The notes under the pieces were generated by a model. It was not told the origin of the DNA. It was given only the letters and a program-made list of their open reading frames with translations, and did no database searches. DNA of 64,000 nucleotides from Branchipolynoe longqiensis (Eukaryota > Annelida > Polychaeta > Phyllodocida > Polynoidae). The stretch spans positions 123,825,165 through 123,889,164 of the forward strand of contig CM059187.1 in the NCBI GenBank assembly GCA_030323885.1. Direction: 5' to 3'. Both the position numbers and the translations under genes were made by a program. This document shows positions 23,466-34,635 of the stretch, piece after piece (the stretch's first letter is position 1; every line of letters starts with the position of its first letter).

Positions 23466-23598
23466 TGTATTTGTCGTGGATGCTTTGAATAAGAGAGTAT
23501 ATTATTACACTACTTGGGTTGTTCAGATATTCATAATTTATATATAATTTATTGTTATTTGTGTAAAAACAGGTCACGATGTTATGTGTGAGGCAGAT

Positions 23599-23625
23599 TC
23601 CCCCCCCCCCCCCCCACACACACAC
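23599..23625. repeat. Poly-C plus (CA)n
   Basis: C run of about 16 followed by CA repeats. Confidence 0.95.
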
Positions 23626-23893
23626 ATGAATATACATATGATCGTGTTACCTTTTCATCGGTGCTGAAACATGTGTTATTTAGAAGAATACAGAATATTT
23701 CCAACAACAACAAAACAACGAAAAATATAATTAATGCTGAGGTGAGCTTTCTTCCAAGGCGAAAACACAAAGTAGGACTCAAACGAAAAGGCTCAATAGA
23801 AATGCTGCTATAAATAATATAAAGAGCCCATGCAATTCCCATACGATCTGATGAACTGTGGAACCTCCAAACTAAAAATGGGCATGAAAGAGA

Positions 23894-23909
23894 CCACCAG
23901 AGGGCGCCA
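23894..23909 (+). promoter_or_regulatory. CTCF-like motif
   Basis: CCACCAGAGGGCGCCA fits the core CTCF consensus known from bilaterians. A single motif match is not proof of binding. Confidence 0.4.
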
Positions 23910-24072
23910 AAGAGCTTTGCGTCGTCAGTGCTGAGCTATCCAAACATGTGGTATTTATTGATTGTCGCCATTTTTGTGATGCGCACCTCCTTACGGCTAA
24001 TTGCGCAGGAGACGGAACTCCCTCCAACCACTTCCTGTTGCTTTGTCTGACATTAAAGCAAAGGGAACACAG

Positions 24073-24702
24073 GGTAAAGCTAAGATTCCTTACACGCGGT
24101 ATGCGGAATGCGGCATGCGGCATGCGGTATGCTGTATGCGAATGGGAATATTCCTCCTACGCGGTATGCGGCATGCGGCATGCGGCACACGACCTGCTAT
24201 ATTTAAAAAATATAAATAAACAAGTATACCCCATACTGCACTGTATATGGCCTAATATGGCATTCATATCTATGTAACTTTTGGTACGTCACATGGAGGT
24301 TCCTACCTATATAATTACCAAATTATAGATAAGTATTCATATTTTTGTAGCTCTGGTAGCATTTTTACCAACCCGAACCCCCACCACCACCACTACCATA
24401 TGTTTCCCCTCAGCACCCTTGTGCGTGACCGTTCCGTAATGCTCAGTCGCCTCTCCTAGTGTTAAACTAATGGACAAATCAGACTCAGGTTTCTATTCGC
24501 ACCCCCCTTGTCGCATGCCGCATGCCGCACCGATCGCTACAGGGACCGATCGAGTTGCCGCATTCGCATTCGCATTCGCATTCGCATTCGCATTCGCATG
24601 TAAGGAATCACCCCCATTGACTTAGATGCTTTCCGATTTTTTGCCCCATTCGCATTCGCATACCGCATACCGCATACCGCGTGTAAGGAATCTCAGCTTT
24701 AG
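24073..24702. mobile_element. TIR element with GCGGTAT-type repetitive arms
   Basis: Left TAAAGCTAAGATTCCTTACA then CGCGGTATGCGG. The reverse complement of the right end is CTAAAGCTGAGATTCCTTAC then ACGCGGTATGCGG. A second inner pair of arms starts near 24146 (TTCCTCCTACGCGGTATG) and at about 24612 in reverse. (GCATTC)n and (GCGGCAT)n arrays make up the arms. CACAGGG directly flanks both outer ends and may be a 7-8-bp target duplication. Confidence 0.7.
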
Positions 24703-24719
24703 GCACAGGGAGGCGGGCA

Positions 24720-24735
24720 GGGGGGGGGGGGGAGG
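24720..24735 (+). repeat. Poly-G tract
   Basis: G run of 13 with one A near its end. Confidence 0.9.
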
Positions 24736-24898
24736 GTTATTATGGATAAACGACATTTTCAAATGCAGTTGGATCTAGAACTGGGTATGAACACAACAGC
24801 ACTGGTACAATAAGGCTCGTTGCAAATAGGCCAAAAGGCTATTTATAGATTGTTGGGTTTGGTTGTCGGATTGAATGGTTGTTTGAATGACAAGTTTG

Positions 24899-25207
24899 TC
24901 ACCAGATGTGTTGGCCGAATCGGTAGAGCGCAGGCTTCCCATGCCGAGTCCAGTGCATCGAGTCAAACCAATAACTTACTAAATTGATACTTGTCGCTTC
25001 CTAGCCAGGCGCTCAGCAATTTTAGGAGAGAGCAAGGACTGGTTGGCTTGGTGTCAGGATAATGTGACTGAGTGGGATATCAGGTCATGTTGCTGGCAGC
25101 CTGGGGCAGCATTATAAAGTCACCATGAGTGCGCACTGTCAGAAGTCTGTAACCGTTCTGATATGACCTTATATATTGCCCTGGATGTAAAACTCCAACA
25201 ACCAACC
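24899..25207 (+). mobile_element. SINE1 with internally deleted head
   Basis: A box TTGGCCGAATCGGTAGAGCG is present, but the B box is scrambled or lost (short ATGCCGAGTCCAGTGCATCG). Body and tail (GGATGTAAAACTCCAACAAC) are intact. Probably transcriptionally dead. Confidence 0.85.
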
Positions 25208-25244
25208 AATCAACAAGTTTGTCAAGAAATGCAAAATATCTTCA

Positions 25245-25520
25245 GTCTGGTTGTTTGACGGATGGCGTGTTTGCATGTTCATTCCAGTGCATGGCATTAT
25301 TCATTAGAATCTTGTTGTAATTGTCAATTAATGCTAACTATTGATCTTGAATAAATTTCCCTGACTGCCTGTTTGGATATTCATTCGAGTGCATGAAATT
25401 ATTCATTACAAGTTTGTTGTAATTGCCAAGTAATTCTAATAATTTGATGTTAAGTCCGTTTGTCTGACTGATTGCCTTTTTGGATAGTCATGTCAACGTG
25501 TCACATCATTTACAACAAGC
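25245..25520 (+). repeat. ~105-bp tandem repeat, about 2.5 copies
   Basis: GATATTCATTCGAGTGCATG at 25376 repeats GCATGTTCATTCCAGTGCAT at 25272; each is followed by ATTATTCATTA and TTGTTGTAATTG. The last unit is partial. Confidence 0.75.
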
Positions 25521-25562
25521 TCTGTTTCTTTTGTGTTTACAATTTTCTTTTACATTAATTGA

Positions 25563-26346
25563 TTAAAGTTGCATGGTCCGTTGAAATATATATTTTTCAA
25601 AACCAAAAGACTATCTCCATTTGATTCTCTATATTGGTGTATTAACTTGTGATTTGGGACTTTGAGAAGGCAGGTAGGCCACTAACCAATGGAGGTCCAT
25701 CTCGTGACCTGAATAGTCTTGCCCTCATTCCCAATACTATATATGGCTTTAGTCAGGTTCCAGGACATAGGGTGGAAGTTTGATGTCACCCCCACCCAAA
25801 CACCTCAGAACCCCCCCCCCCCCACAACACTCACCCACCCACACATACTCACTGACATAATGACCAGCTTCTAAGTTCTAACCTCCCTACACACCCCTCC
25901 AACCCCCATGCCTCACACACACCATCACACACAGTGGGGTTCTCGGAGTGTCCTAATCAGATACTCACTCCATACAGATACCCCCTCCCCCCCCACACAC
26001 ACACAACATCACTGGGCACAGTGTTTGTGTGGGGTGGTGGTGTAGATGAGTGTTACCAGCTCGATGAGCCACTAAAAGGTGATAGGGGACCAGACTAACT
26101 TCACATTGATAGGTCATTCCTCATCACGTGACCATCAGGAGATGTGAATCAGGGCCACAACAACAAGAGTTTTGGCAAGCTTGCCAACATTATTTAGGAT
26201 TCTTTTAGCTCATATTGCTCCAAAATTAGCCATTTCTCATCAAAATGATTCCGGAATAATGAATATTAGGTTATAATGGTCAACCTGGTATATTTATCTA
26301 AAAGATAAGGCAAACATTCAAAAGCCATCGGACTATACAACTTTAA
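25563..26346 (+). mobile_element. TTAA-MITE with large internal insertion
   Basis: Left end TTAAAGTTGCATGGTCCGTT, right end CATCGGACTATACAACTTTAA (split by inserted sequence). About 535 bp (roughly 25630-26165), rich in C runs and CACACA, interrupts it. The central palindrome survives as GTTTTGGCAAGCTTGCCAA at about 26169. Confidence 0.8.
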
Positions 26347-26520
26347 GCACAGGAAATTTCAATCACAACCAATTGGTCTTCCTCATTTCCCTGCTCTTTG
26401 CCCTATCCTAGTTATGCTGTAGCAACACGTATACATTTTAAAAGTCATTGCTTTGACTCGACAAAGGTTTCAAATTCCACGATCTACCAAAATGGGTGAC
26501 GGGCGCTCAGCTCCTTCGGC
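26347..26520 (-). mobile_element. SINE1b, reverse
   Basis: Tail AGCACAGGAAATTTCAATCA and GTCTTCCTCATTTCCCTGC lead into TTGCCCTATCCTAGTTATGC and a decayed tRNA-like head. Directly abuts the TTAA-MITE right end. Confidence 0.75.
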
Positions 26521-27220
26521 CATCCAATCTGGTTCTTGACAGTGCGTATAAAGGAAGACTTGGAAGAGTGGTAGATAACTGCTGTATATGAAAGGTGGTG
26601 GTGGAGACTGTAGCGAAGTGAGGAACATGTGGGTGGGTTGGTGGTGAGGTGTGAGAGAGGTCACGTGGTACCGTGGAATGCGATTGACGGACAGGTTGAG
26701 TGGTTCCTGTTCCTCCTTGTACCCTAATGACCGCGAGTAGAGGGAGATCACCAGAATTAACCCAAATTGATGTCTGATCGATTGCTCCTGAGTTGAGGAG
26801 CATTACCCTGGACAAGGACATTTAGTAGAAAGAACATCAAAAGGGCATAGCTGCTCGCCACGATGCATCCCTGGAAGTAGTCACTCCCGCACCCTGACAC
26901 TTCATGATTGTTCCGTGAAAAAGGCTGCTAAACTACCCGATGTAGAAAGTGTAAGTTTGTTGGGGATTTTTTTTAATGGTGGTTTATTTACCCTGTCCAT
27001 AACATATATAAGTCCATGATGATGCTGGATGATGGCCATTTTTGCACCATTCTCCACTGTACGCAACTAACTAATATTTCTTACAAACTTATCATCCAAA
27101 ACCCACTATCTCTTGAGTGCAGAATTGGTTAAATCATGTACATTGATGAATGAGCTTTACTGGTTGAATGGAGAGAATGCAGTGGCTGCCATTTTGCGTT
27201 CGTGATATTCTCTTCTAGTT
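26521..27220. other. Unannotated stretch
   Basis: No gene, RNA or repeat family recognised. Confidence 0.5.
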
Positions 27221-28110
27221 CAGCAACTCTACGCCAAATATTGATAAACAATGCCGCCAGGAACCAGTGCACTTACAGTCCATGAGTAGGCCTACCGAAG
27301 CAGTTTCCGCTTGGATTTAGACCTGGTTGTCGTTCACCCCTAGTGGAGATGAATATTTTATCTAGCCTAAAGCGGCCTCACCAAATGGAGCCCATTTACA
27401 ATACAGATGGCGGCATTTCAAAGAGGTATGGGTTTGAAACCTGCTCTAGGTGCAATATCTTCTATTTTCATCACCCTCATGACTCTAGTATGCAAGTATT
27501 CTGAAGATTCTGATAATAGGCTAGATTATATTTCTCGTAAACAATGCAAATATACTATTCGTCTTCAAAGAATCCCTCCCATACCATGGCGTCTATGGAA
27601 TGAACTCTCACACTGAGAGCTTATGAAGTTCAAAGACATTATTTACTTGTCGCCACAGCTCTATGCCAATTATAGATAAACAATACCCCCAGGAACCAGT
27701 GCACTCACAGTGCATGAGTACCGAAGCAGGTTTTGCTTGGATTTAAACCTGGTTGTCGTTCACCGTTACTGGAGGTGAATATTTCATCTACCCTGGAGGG
27801 ACCTCACCAAATGGAGCCAGTTTACTATACAGCTGGCGACAGCTACCAAGTCTTTCTACTTGGAGTGTTTCTGCGGCGACAAGTACATTATGTCTTTGAA
27901 CTCTATAAGCTTTCAGTGCAAAAGTTCATTCCACAGATGCCAATGTATTGGAGGGATTCTCGGAAGAATAGTATATTTCTATTGGGGACTGGAAATATAA
28001 TCTAGCCTATTATCAGAATATTCAGATTACTTGCATAATTGTGTCATGGGGGGGCTCATGAAAGTAGGAAATATTGTGCCTAGAGCAGGTTTCGAACCTA
28101 TGCCTCTTGA
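27221..28110. mobile_element. Compound repeat: A - B - A' - inverted B'
   Basis: A (27221-27415) and A' (27655-27841) are direct repeats of about 190 bp sharing CAGGAACCAGTGCACT and ACCTGGTTGTCGTTCACC. B (27421-27658) is the inverted complement of B' (27871-28110) over about 240 bp, including AATAGGCTAGATTATATTTC. The outer ends of B and B' are SINE2 sequence (TTTGAAACCTGCTCTAGG and its complement). Transcribed RNA could form a hairpin with 240-bp arms. No credible protein. Confidence 0.8.
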
Positions 28111-28232
28111 ATTCTGGACTAATGTGCTAGTCATTCCAAAAGTTAAGTTTCCTGATTTCATCACTCTATCCACGCCCACCTGTCTATGTGGCTCCTTGCG
28201 TGAGAGGTGAGTACAGACTACTACAAATTACA
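28050..28232 (-). mobile_element. SINE2 (tRNA-derived), reverse
   Basis: The reverse complement carries a B box region (GGTTCGAAACCTGCTCTAGG-like), AATATTTCCTACTTTCATG, and the promoter-side leader ending GAGCCACATAGACAGGTGGG. It overlaps the outer end of B'. Confidence 0.75.
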
Positions 28233-28783
28233 ATAGTATTATAATGACACGTGATCCTCCCTCCCTTCCCCTCATCCGAGCCAACTAGTAATGGACAGAA
28301 ATCCAGCAAGTATAACAACAAATACCTTTTTTTCACTCATTGTCTGATTACATAAATTCACCATACTGTGAGTGGGTATTACCAAATGGTTAGCATGTTG
28401 ACTGGTGTCCGGCTAGTACAACATGCTCATTGGGTAAGCTTAGACATGCGCACAGGTGGCATGAGTGCGAGAAGGGTAATCGTAGCTGCTTCCAGCCACA
28501 ACCCAAGTTATTGGCTGCTAGAGTCGATATCTGCAACGGAGTAGGGCTTGTACCCATAGACTAGATAGGGTGTTCTGACAAGGTGTCTGCTGGCTATTAA
28601 TTTGGACTTGTCCCCAATCCCCGATTATCTGTGTTTTAAACAAATTGTCGTGTGGTGTACATCTGTCTTTGTATGGTTGAATAGTTGCAGGCTTAGGTTA
28701 AAATAGCCTGGAATAATAATTTGGCTTAATGTATTAGCCATCAAAAGTGCGGAAGTAATTTCGGTATTAACTGATGTAGGTGT
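28233..28783. other. Unannotated stretch
   Basis: No recognisable feature. Confidence 0.5.
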
Positions 28784-29034
28784 CACTACACTATATTTCA
28801 AGGGGCTGTATCATGACCAAAACAACTTCACTTATTCACAATTTTTATGATCCAATATGGTAGCTTGAAATTACCTATTTTCTGAGAGTTATTTAGGGCC
28901 CAACTATAGGTCTCACTACAGTGTATTTAAAGGGGCTATATCATAACCAAAACAAGTTTATTTATTCGCAATTCTTATGATCTAAGAAATAATATGATAG
29001 TTTGAAATGACATAGTCTTGGACCTATTTAAGAC
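28784..29034 (+). repeat. ~125-bp direct tandem duplication
   Basis: GTCTCACTACAGTGTATTTA with AAGGGGCTATATCATAACCA at 28909 repeats GTGTCACTACACTATATTTC with AAGGGGCTGTATCATGACCA at 28786. Both units include AAAACAA.TT.A.TTATTC. Confidence 0.85.
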
Positions 29035-29903
29035 CCAATGGGCTCTGTTGTCAACTTGTGGCTACTAGTAGTAGTACCATTCACCTCATTGCTTTCCTCA
29101 GTGATGGAGACTAGACATATTACAGACTTGCAAAGTAAGGTAAATACTACCACCATTTAAAATATATGTGAAGGTATATGTGAAGGTATATGTGATTATA
29201 CCTTTGAACTTACATAAGTCCACCATTCCCTTCCATGCCTGACATCATAGAACTACATATAATAGCCATGTAATCGAATGCTGCTGGACGAGCCAATTCA
29301 GACCTACTTGCTAGGTTCGAGTCGAAAATAGCCCATTTTAAGGGAGATCTTTCCTTAAGGTACATATAATCTTCATGCCGCCCTTACCCCACCCCTACTA
29401 CACCTTCTTTCAAAACCTATTACCTAAAATTTCCCTTTAAATTGACATAAAACCTGTCTGATGTAAGTCCCCACTGCAATCTCAGACCGCGATCCCATCA
29501 TTAGGCCACACAGAACGGAGCACTCATGATGGGATAAAAAAATCTTTTTTTTTAAATGGCCAGGTTTCCGCATTTGCTATTGGTGATTGGATCCACTGAT
29601 TTGCATATTTGCAATATAGTATATATATATATGTGTATTGTAGATATGTTATATCTTTTTGAAAAGAGAAGAGAGAAAACAAAGGAAGAAAGAAGTGTTT
29701 AAACACAATTCTAGAGTCATCTTGTACATTTATTGATGCATGCTCACCAAGTGCATAATACATATGTTGAACTGGAATTGCATGCAGTTACTATTACGAC
29801 AAATAGTCAATTTATATTATGCTTCTATTATCGAACAGGTTTTTCATGTGGTTATTATTGCAACTGATATTGTCATTTATGTACCAACAAATTGTAATTA
29901 ACG
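29035..29903. other. Unannotated stretch
   Basis: TA run at about 29618-29634; no gene. Confidence 0.5.
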
Positions 29904-29976
29904 GCCGGAAGACCAGTGCTCTGGCGCTGACAAAAAACATTATTCGCTGAATAAAATACATTTAGTAAAAAAAAAA
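29904..29976 (+). mobile_element. Retroposon-like tail X
   Basis: GCCGGAAGACCAGTGCTCTG, then GCGCTGACAAAAAACATTAT and GAATAAAATACATTTAGT, then an A run. Most complete of the three copies. Confidence 0.65.
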
Positions 29977-30010
29977 TGGCGGGAATACATGGTAAAACCA
30001 CCTCGATGCC

Positions 30011-30262
30011 CAGGTTGAGTCAAACCAATGACCTAAAAATTGATACTTGTTGCTTCCTAGCCTGGCACTCGGCATTATTAGGAGAGGGCAAGGACTGGTT
30101 GGCTCAGTGTCAGGATAATGTGACTGCGTGGGATATCAGGTCATGGTGCTGGTGGCCTGGTCTCCCAGTGGGGCAGCACTATAAAGTCATCATGAGTGTG
30201 CACTGTCACAAGTCGGTACCCGTCCTGATATGACCTTAGATGGTGCTAGGATGTAAAACAAC
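30011..30262 (+). mobile_element. SINE1, 5'-truncated
   Basis: Starts inside the tRNA-like head (GTTGAGTCAAACCAATGACC). Body and tail (GATGTAAAACAACAACGCAC) are intact. 5' truncation fits LINE-driven retroposition. Confidence 0.85.
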
Positions 30263-30390
30263 AACGCACAAACAAACAAATAAGAACCTGTGTTGGATCA
30301 AGGCATCTTTTCAGGAACAGCTGCAGTGAGTCGTATCATGGATTCCTTTTGACCAGTAGTAACAATTGTGACAGCTAGCGTGTTATCTAT

Positions 30391-30573
30391 ATACAGTAAA
30401 ACCTCTCTATACCGACCCCTCCAAAGATCGACCACTCCCCTACATCGATCGCTTTATTTGGGTCCCAACAATACCATTGTAAGGATATTCTAACTCTCTA
30501 AACCGACCACCTCCTTAAATGGATCACTTAAAGTTGGTCCCTTGGTCGGTCGATTTAGAGAGGTTTTACTGTA
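30391..30573. mobile_element. MITE-A, complete
   Basis: TACAGTAAAACCTCTCTATA to GAGAGGTTTTACTGTA, with complementary GACCAC/GTGGTC-type arms around TTTATTTGGGTCCCAACAAT. Confidence 0.9.
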
Positions 30574-31593
30574 CATCACATGGCTACCAACTTGAACAAG
30601 TCTATATAAGGTGTCACAAATTTGATCTATGCACATCATGTGGTTAACAAGTTTAACCAATAAGATATAAGATGCCACCAGCATGTGTAGTTTCAATTGC
30701 AAAAGATAATCTCATAGAGTTTAAATCATTTTTAGTGGAACATCATCTTTGATTGTAGATTGCCTGCTCTTCCACCCCAGTTCATGTTATTTAGAGTGTT
30801 CTTATATTTCCGCAACATTTGTCAAGCAAACCTGTTTTATTAGAAATTTTGTTCAAAGTACCATTTTTCTTTTTATCGAATGAGCATTTACTAAGGCTTT
30901 GGTCAAAGACTAAAACATAGGCCATGGGTTCAGTAAGAACCGACACACACACAGACACCACAACATTACAGAATCCAACCTGTATGACCAGCTTGACACC
31001 ACCACCACCATGTAATCCGAAGAACACGAACAAGATGCTCATAATGGCAACATACACATTGACTTCAAACTGGCTAGTACCGGGCATTGGTCACGTGATA
31101 TAACTCGTACTCTGTGACCCATAGGCAGGTTCACTGATTACCCCGCGTCCCATGTCCTCCACCGGCAACGCACACAAAAATCATCATATCAAAAACCTAA
31201 CAAATATCGTTTGTAAATACCCAGATTTAAGTACCCATTTGAGTGGCCAGTAAATTGGGGTATTGGAACACCAAGAATGAGCGACTGGCGAAATAAAGAC
31301 GCCATTCCTCTCGAGACGGAAGGGAGCCTCGTTCTGGCGTGAGTTAAAGGCGCCGCGTCTCCAATGGTGAGTGGGTGCTTAAAGGGGTGTCTGAGTGAGT
31401 GCGCATGCGCCTGCGCGGTAAGCCCGGGACGCGCTCAACCACCTGACGTAAGCGCCTCCAAACGGGACATAGTCACACTAACAGGGCAATACAACTCAGG
31501 CAATTATATCGATCTTTTGTTGTTGTTGTGTCGTCCCCCCCCCTCCTTCCTTCACACATTGCTCGTTGATAAATTTGTCCGTTGTGCATCCGG
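30574..31593. other. Unannotated stretch
   Basis: No gene or family recognised. Confidence 0.5.

Positions 31594-31628
<35 letters not shown>
31594..31628 (+). repeat. (ATT)n microsatellite
   Basis: About 11 ATT units. Confidence 0.95.
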
Positions 31629-31629
<1 letters not shown>

Positions 31630-31667
31630 ATTCCCAGCCGAGTAAAATGTAATGACTTAACAATTGT

Positions 31668-31985
31668 AGTAGTATGCACTGACCTATCAGGCAAGGAACC
31701 ACATAGATAGGTAACCACGGGTAGGGTGGTGACATCAGGAAGCTTAGATGGTGTAATGGTTAGCACACTGGCCCAGAATGTGAGAGATGTGGGTTCGATT
31801 CCCTCTCTAGGCACAATATTTCCCATTTTCATCACCTCCATGACACTGGTGCCGAGACCATGACCCTGTACAAGCTACACGCTGTATGGTTGTTGAACCT
31901 ACCCTATGTATGTATATGTATGATCATTGCCTGTATGTAATTGTAAGCATTAAAAGACTTACAATTCCAGGGGGACGAGTCTAGT
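31668..31985 (+). mobile_element. SINE2 (tRNA-derived), full length
   Basis: Leader (GCACTGACCTATCAGGCAAG), then A box GATGGTGTAATGGTTAGCAC, B box GGGTTCGATTCCC, then AATATTTCCCATTTTCATCA. The 3' part ends GACTTACAATTCCAGGGGGA. The tRNA-like domain is internal, not at the 5' end. Confidence 0.85.
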
Positions 31986-31986
31986 A

Positions 31987-32165
31987 CTAGTAGTAGTCTG
32001 CACTGACCTCTAAGGTAAGGTGCCGCATGGACAGGCAGGCGTGGGTAGGGGGGTGACATAAGAGAGCCTAGGTGGTGTAATGGTTAGCACACTGGCCTGA
32101 AGTGCAAGAGATGCGGGTTCGATTCCCGCTCTTGGCGCAATATTTCCCATTTTCATCACCCCCCA
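31987..32165 (+). mobile_element. SINE2, tandem second copy, 3' truncated
   Basis: Same leader (TCTGCACTGACCTCTAAGG), A box GGTGGTGTAATGGTTAGCAC and B box GGGTTCGATTCCCG. Ends after TTTTCATCACCCCCCACGACA. Head-to-tail with the previous copy. Confidence 0.85.
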
Positions 32166-32199
32166 CGACACACTCTATACTTGTTGGTTCCCATCCTGG

Positions 32200-32285
32200 A
32201 GCTCAGTATCACTAAGCTAGGCAATGGTGCTGTGGAATGAGGAAGATCAATTGTTTGTGATTTGAATTTCCTATGCTTAAACAAC
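32200..32285 (+). mobile_element. SINE1b tail fragment
   Basis: GTGGAATGAGGAAGATCAAT then TGATTTGAATTTCCTATGCT matches the alternative tail of the copy at 18758-18935. Confidence 0.65.
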
Positions 32286-33029
32286 GAATGTTAAATTTCT
32301 TTTAAGCGACCCGTTGAACAATTCGGGCATTGAAAAGCAACTATAGATGACCTTATTCGAGCTGCGCAGTGAGCTGTAAATGCCATGCTTGACCTGTTTG
32401 ATTAAATGTGGGGTCAGTGAAATATAGCTGGGTTGGAATGGCTGCGGCAATGACTGTATGTGGACCGAAGAGGCAGAAGGGTGACCACGTGACCACCACT
32501 GACCCTAGAGGTGGCGTGGTGGTTACACGGGTACTAGCAGCACTGGTAATATATACATTGTACCAAAGAAATGATGCCAGGCAGCCGAAGCAATTCCAAG
32601 TTTTACCTTTAGCAGCAGGTTTTTGGTTTTTATTCCGTTGAAATATATTTTGAGAAGGACAGAAAGATAAAGAAAGGAATGAAAGTGATGAAAAGAATTG
32701 GGGGGGGGGGGAATGAAAGGAAAGGAAGACAAAGAAACTGGAAAAAAGAATGAAAACATTGTATTGAGTTCACTATGAATGCATAGCTTTGGATATATTT
32801 AAAGTGAATCGCCCAAGAAATGGCCAAGATATGACCGGTATGGTTTCTCGCCCGACGGGCAACCTTTGCATCAAGCTGGGAAAAAGCTATAGGGATTTCG
32901 AGCGAGAAACCAGTTGTTTTTAAAGCCTAGGATCTATACTACCATATAAAAATGGATTTTCCCCTATAGATGGGTGGGTAACCTAATACCTAAGCCTACT
33001 AGGTAGAGTTTGCATACTTCTGCAATGTT
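32286..33029. other. Unannotated stretch with short inverted repeat
   Basis: GGTTTCTCGC at about 32841 and GCGAGAAACC at about 32901 form a small stem with a 50-base loop. G run at 32701-32711. No gene. Confidence 0.45.
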
Positions 33030-33270
33030 GAACTGACAGCGAATATTGTTCATAAAGCAGCGTTCATGCTACTGATGGTGTCACGTGTGAACTGTCACTC
33101 GAACTGACAGCTTAAAACCACCTGCACTGTCACGCTGTCATCGACCTGACTCGGTGGGCACTGGCTCGCCGACACTTATGACAGGGGCTGGACCAGAGGT
33201 GAGGTCTAAGTGAACTTCTGTCACACTATCATACCGACAGACACCTGTCAACACTGTCACACCGGGAGTG
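33030..33270. promoter_or_regulatory. Cluster of CTGTCA/TGACAG hexamers
   Basis: About eight copies of TGACAG or its complement within 240 bp, some in CTGTCAC context. TGACAG is the core site of TALE homeodomain factors (Meis/TGIF). Clustering could be a degenerate repeat instead. Confidence 0.25.
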
Positions 33271-33679
33271 AGTGAACACATGGCATACTGCTGTTTCTAC
33301 AACACCTTAATTCTCACAGATTCAAACCTACAAAGTGAATAGACTATGACGTCCTCAAACATAGAAAGAACCCGAAAGGTCGCGCGTCAAATACCAAGTC
33401 GTGTACAAAATACACAAACAAAACACTTAAAAGCTTAAAGTCCCTTGCGCTAGTGTGAAATGTCCACTTTCAAACTTGAACATTTGAACGCCAATGCCTG
33501 GAGATATAGGGGAAAGTGGAAATAGAATAACATTTCTAGTCAATTCTATATTAAATGTCAGCTGCTTTCTCCAACACATTGGCTTTCTCATATTAACAGG
33601 CTTGCTGGAAAACAGGGCCATCAGGTGAGTAATTGCAACACAGGCACAAAGAGAATGTACGTGTCGGGGAGGCCCAAGT
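33271..33679. other. Unannotated stretch
   Basis: No recognisable feature. Confidence 0.45.
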
Positions 33680-33995
33680 CTATAGAATAGGTCCCCAAGA
33701 AAGGGTGACTACGACAACAGGCTTACTTTAAGCATTGTGTTGCCTGACATACACAACGTAGGTAGTTCTCATGGATGCTATATACATCAGGCCTCCAGGA
33801 AAGGGTGATTACAATAGGTGTTGTCTGACATAGAAAAATAAGATATGTCTCATGGATACTATATAGATCAGGCCTCTAAGAAAGGGTGATTACAACAAAA
33901 CTCTTTTCAAGAAAGCTTGTCGACATACAAAAATAGAAATTTTTTTTAATGTATACTATATAGATCAGGTCTGTAAGAAAGGCTAATTACAATGA
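33680..33995 (+). repeat. Degenerate 80-105-bp tandem repeat, four units
   Basis: Units share ATACTATATAGATCAGG followed by CCTCTAAGAAAGGGTGATTA. Landmarks near 33695, 33795, 33868 and 33974. Confidence 0.8.
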
Positions 33996-34635
33996 AATAG
34001 TTTTTTTAAATGATCACCTATCTAACATTCGAAACATATATTTATTTTAGAAGAACCCAGTATATGAAGGTGGAAATGGGGGGGGGGGGGCGAAGCGCCC
34101 AATGCTTTCTTGGACACAGATCTATTGCATCAGCCTCAGCACTGAGGGTGGCATCTTACAGTGAAAAAACAGCCCAACACCTGACACTATCTGGCTTCTC
34201 TAGCTCGCTACATGTGATGGCTTTCCGGGAAGAAGACCATTAGCCGAGCAGTCACGTATGGAACATGCTGTGAACCATTCACTCTTTACAGACTTGTAAT
34301 TTCCGCTAAAATGGCCACGAGCAACAATTCGCTGCTGGCAATGCCACCACCGATCTTGTATAAGGTATCGCAAAATTAACTGGTTTCACATAACATAGAA
34401 AGCTTCAATTATTTGGTTTTTCCTTTAAGCATTGTGACTGATAAAGCAAAGTATCCAATTAGGCTGTGCAGATAGTAGGGACATATAATGCTTGCATGCA
34501 GATTGCACCAATCACAGCAGGACACTCTTTGGGGAGATAACTTATTCATAGTAGCCACCGCCAGCATTGTGGTGGGAAAAAAGGAGGCTACATATTGCTG
34601 AGTGCACCCTGAGGATGCGCCATCGGAGATGCTCT
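33996..34635. other. Unannotated stretch
   Basis: G run at 34078-34090; no gene. Confidence 0.45.

Noticed and set aside
27733..28005. 90-codon frame inside the A-B-A'-B' structure
   Set aside because: It crosses the junction of A' and inverted B'; the corresponding sequence in B is not open.
31741..31806. Genuine tRNA genes (A and B boxes at SINE heads)
   Set aside because: Every such head is followed by a conserved SINE body and occurs in multiple copies; cloverleaf stems are broken.
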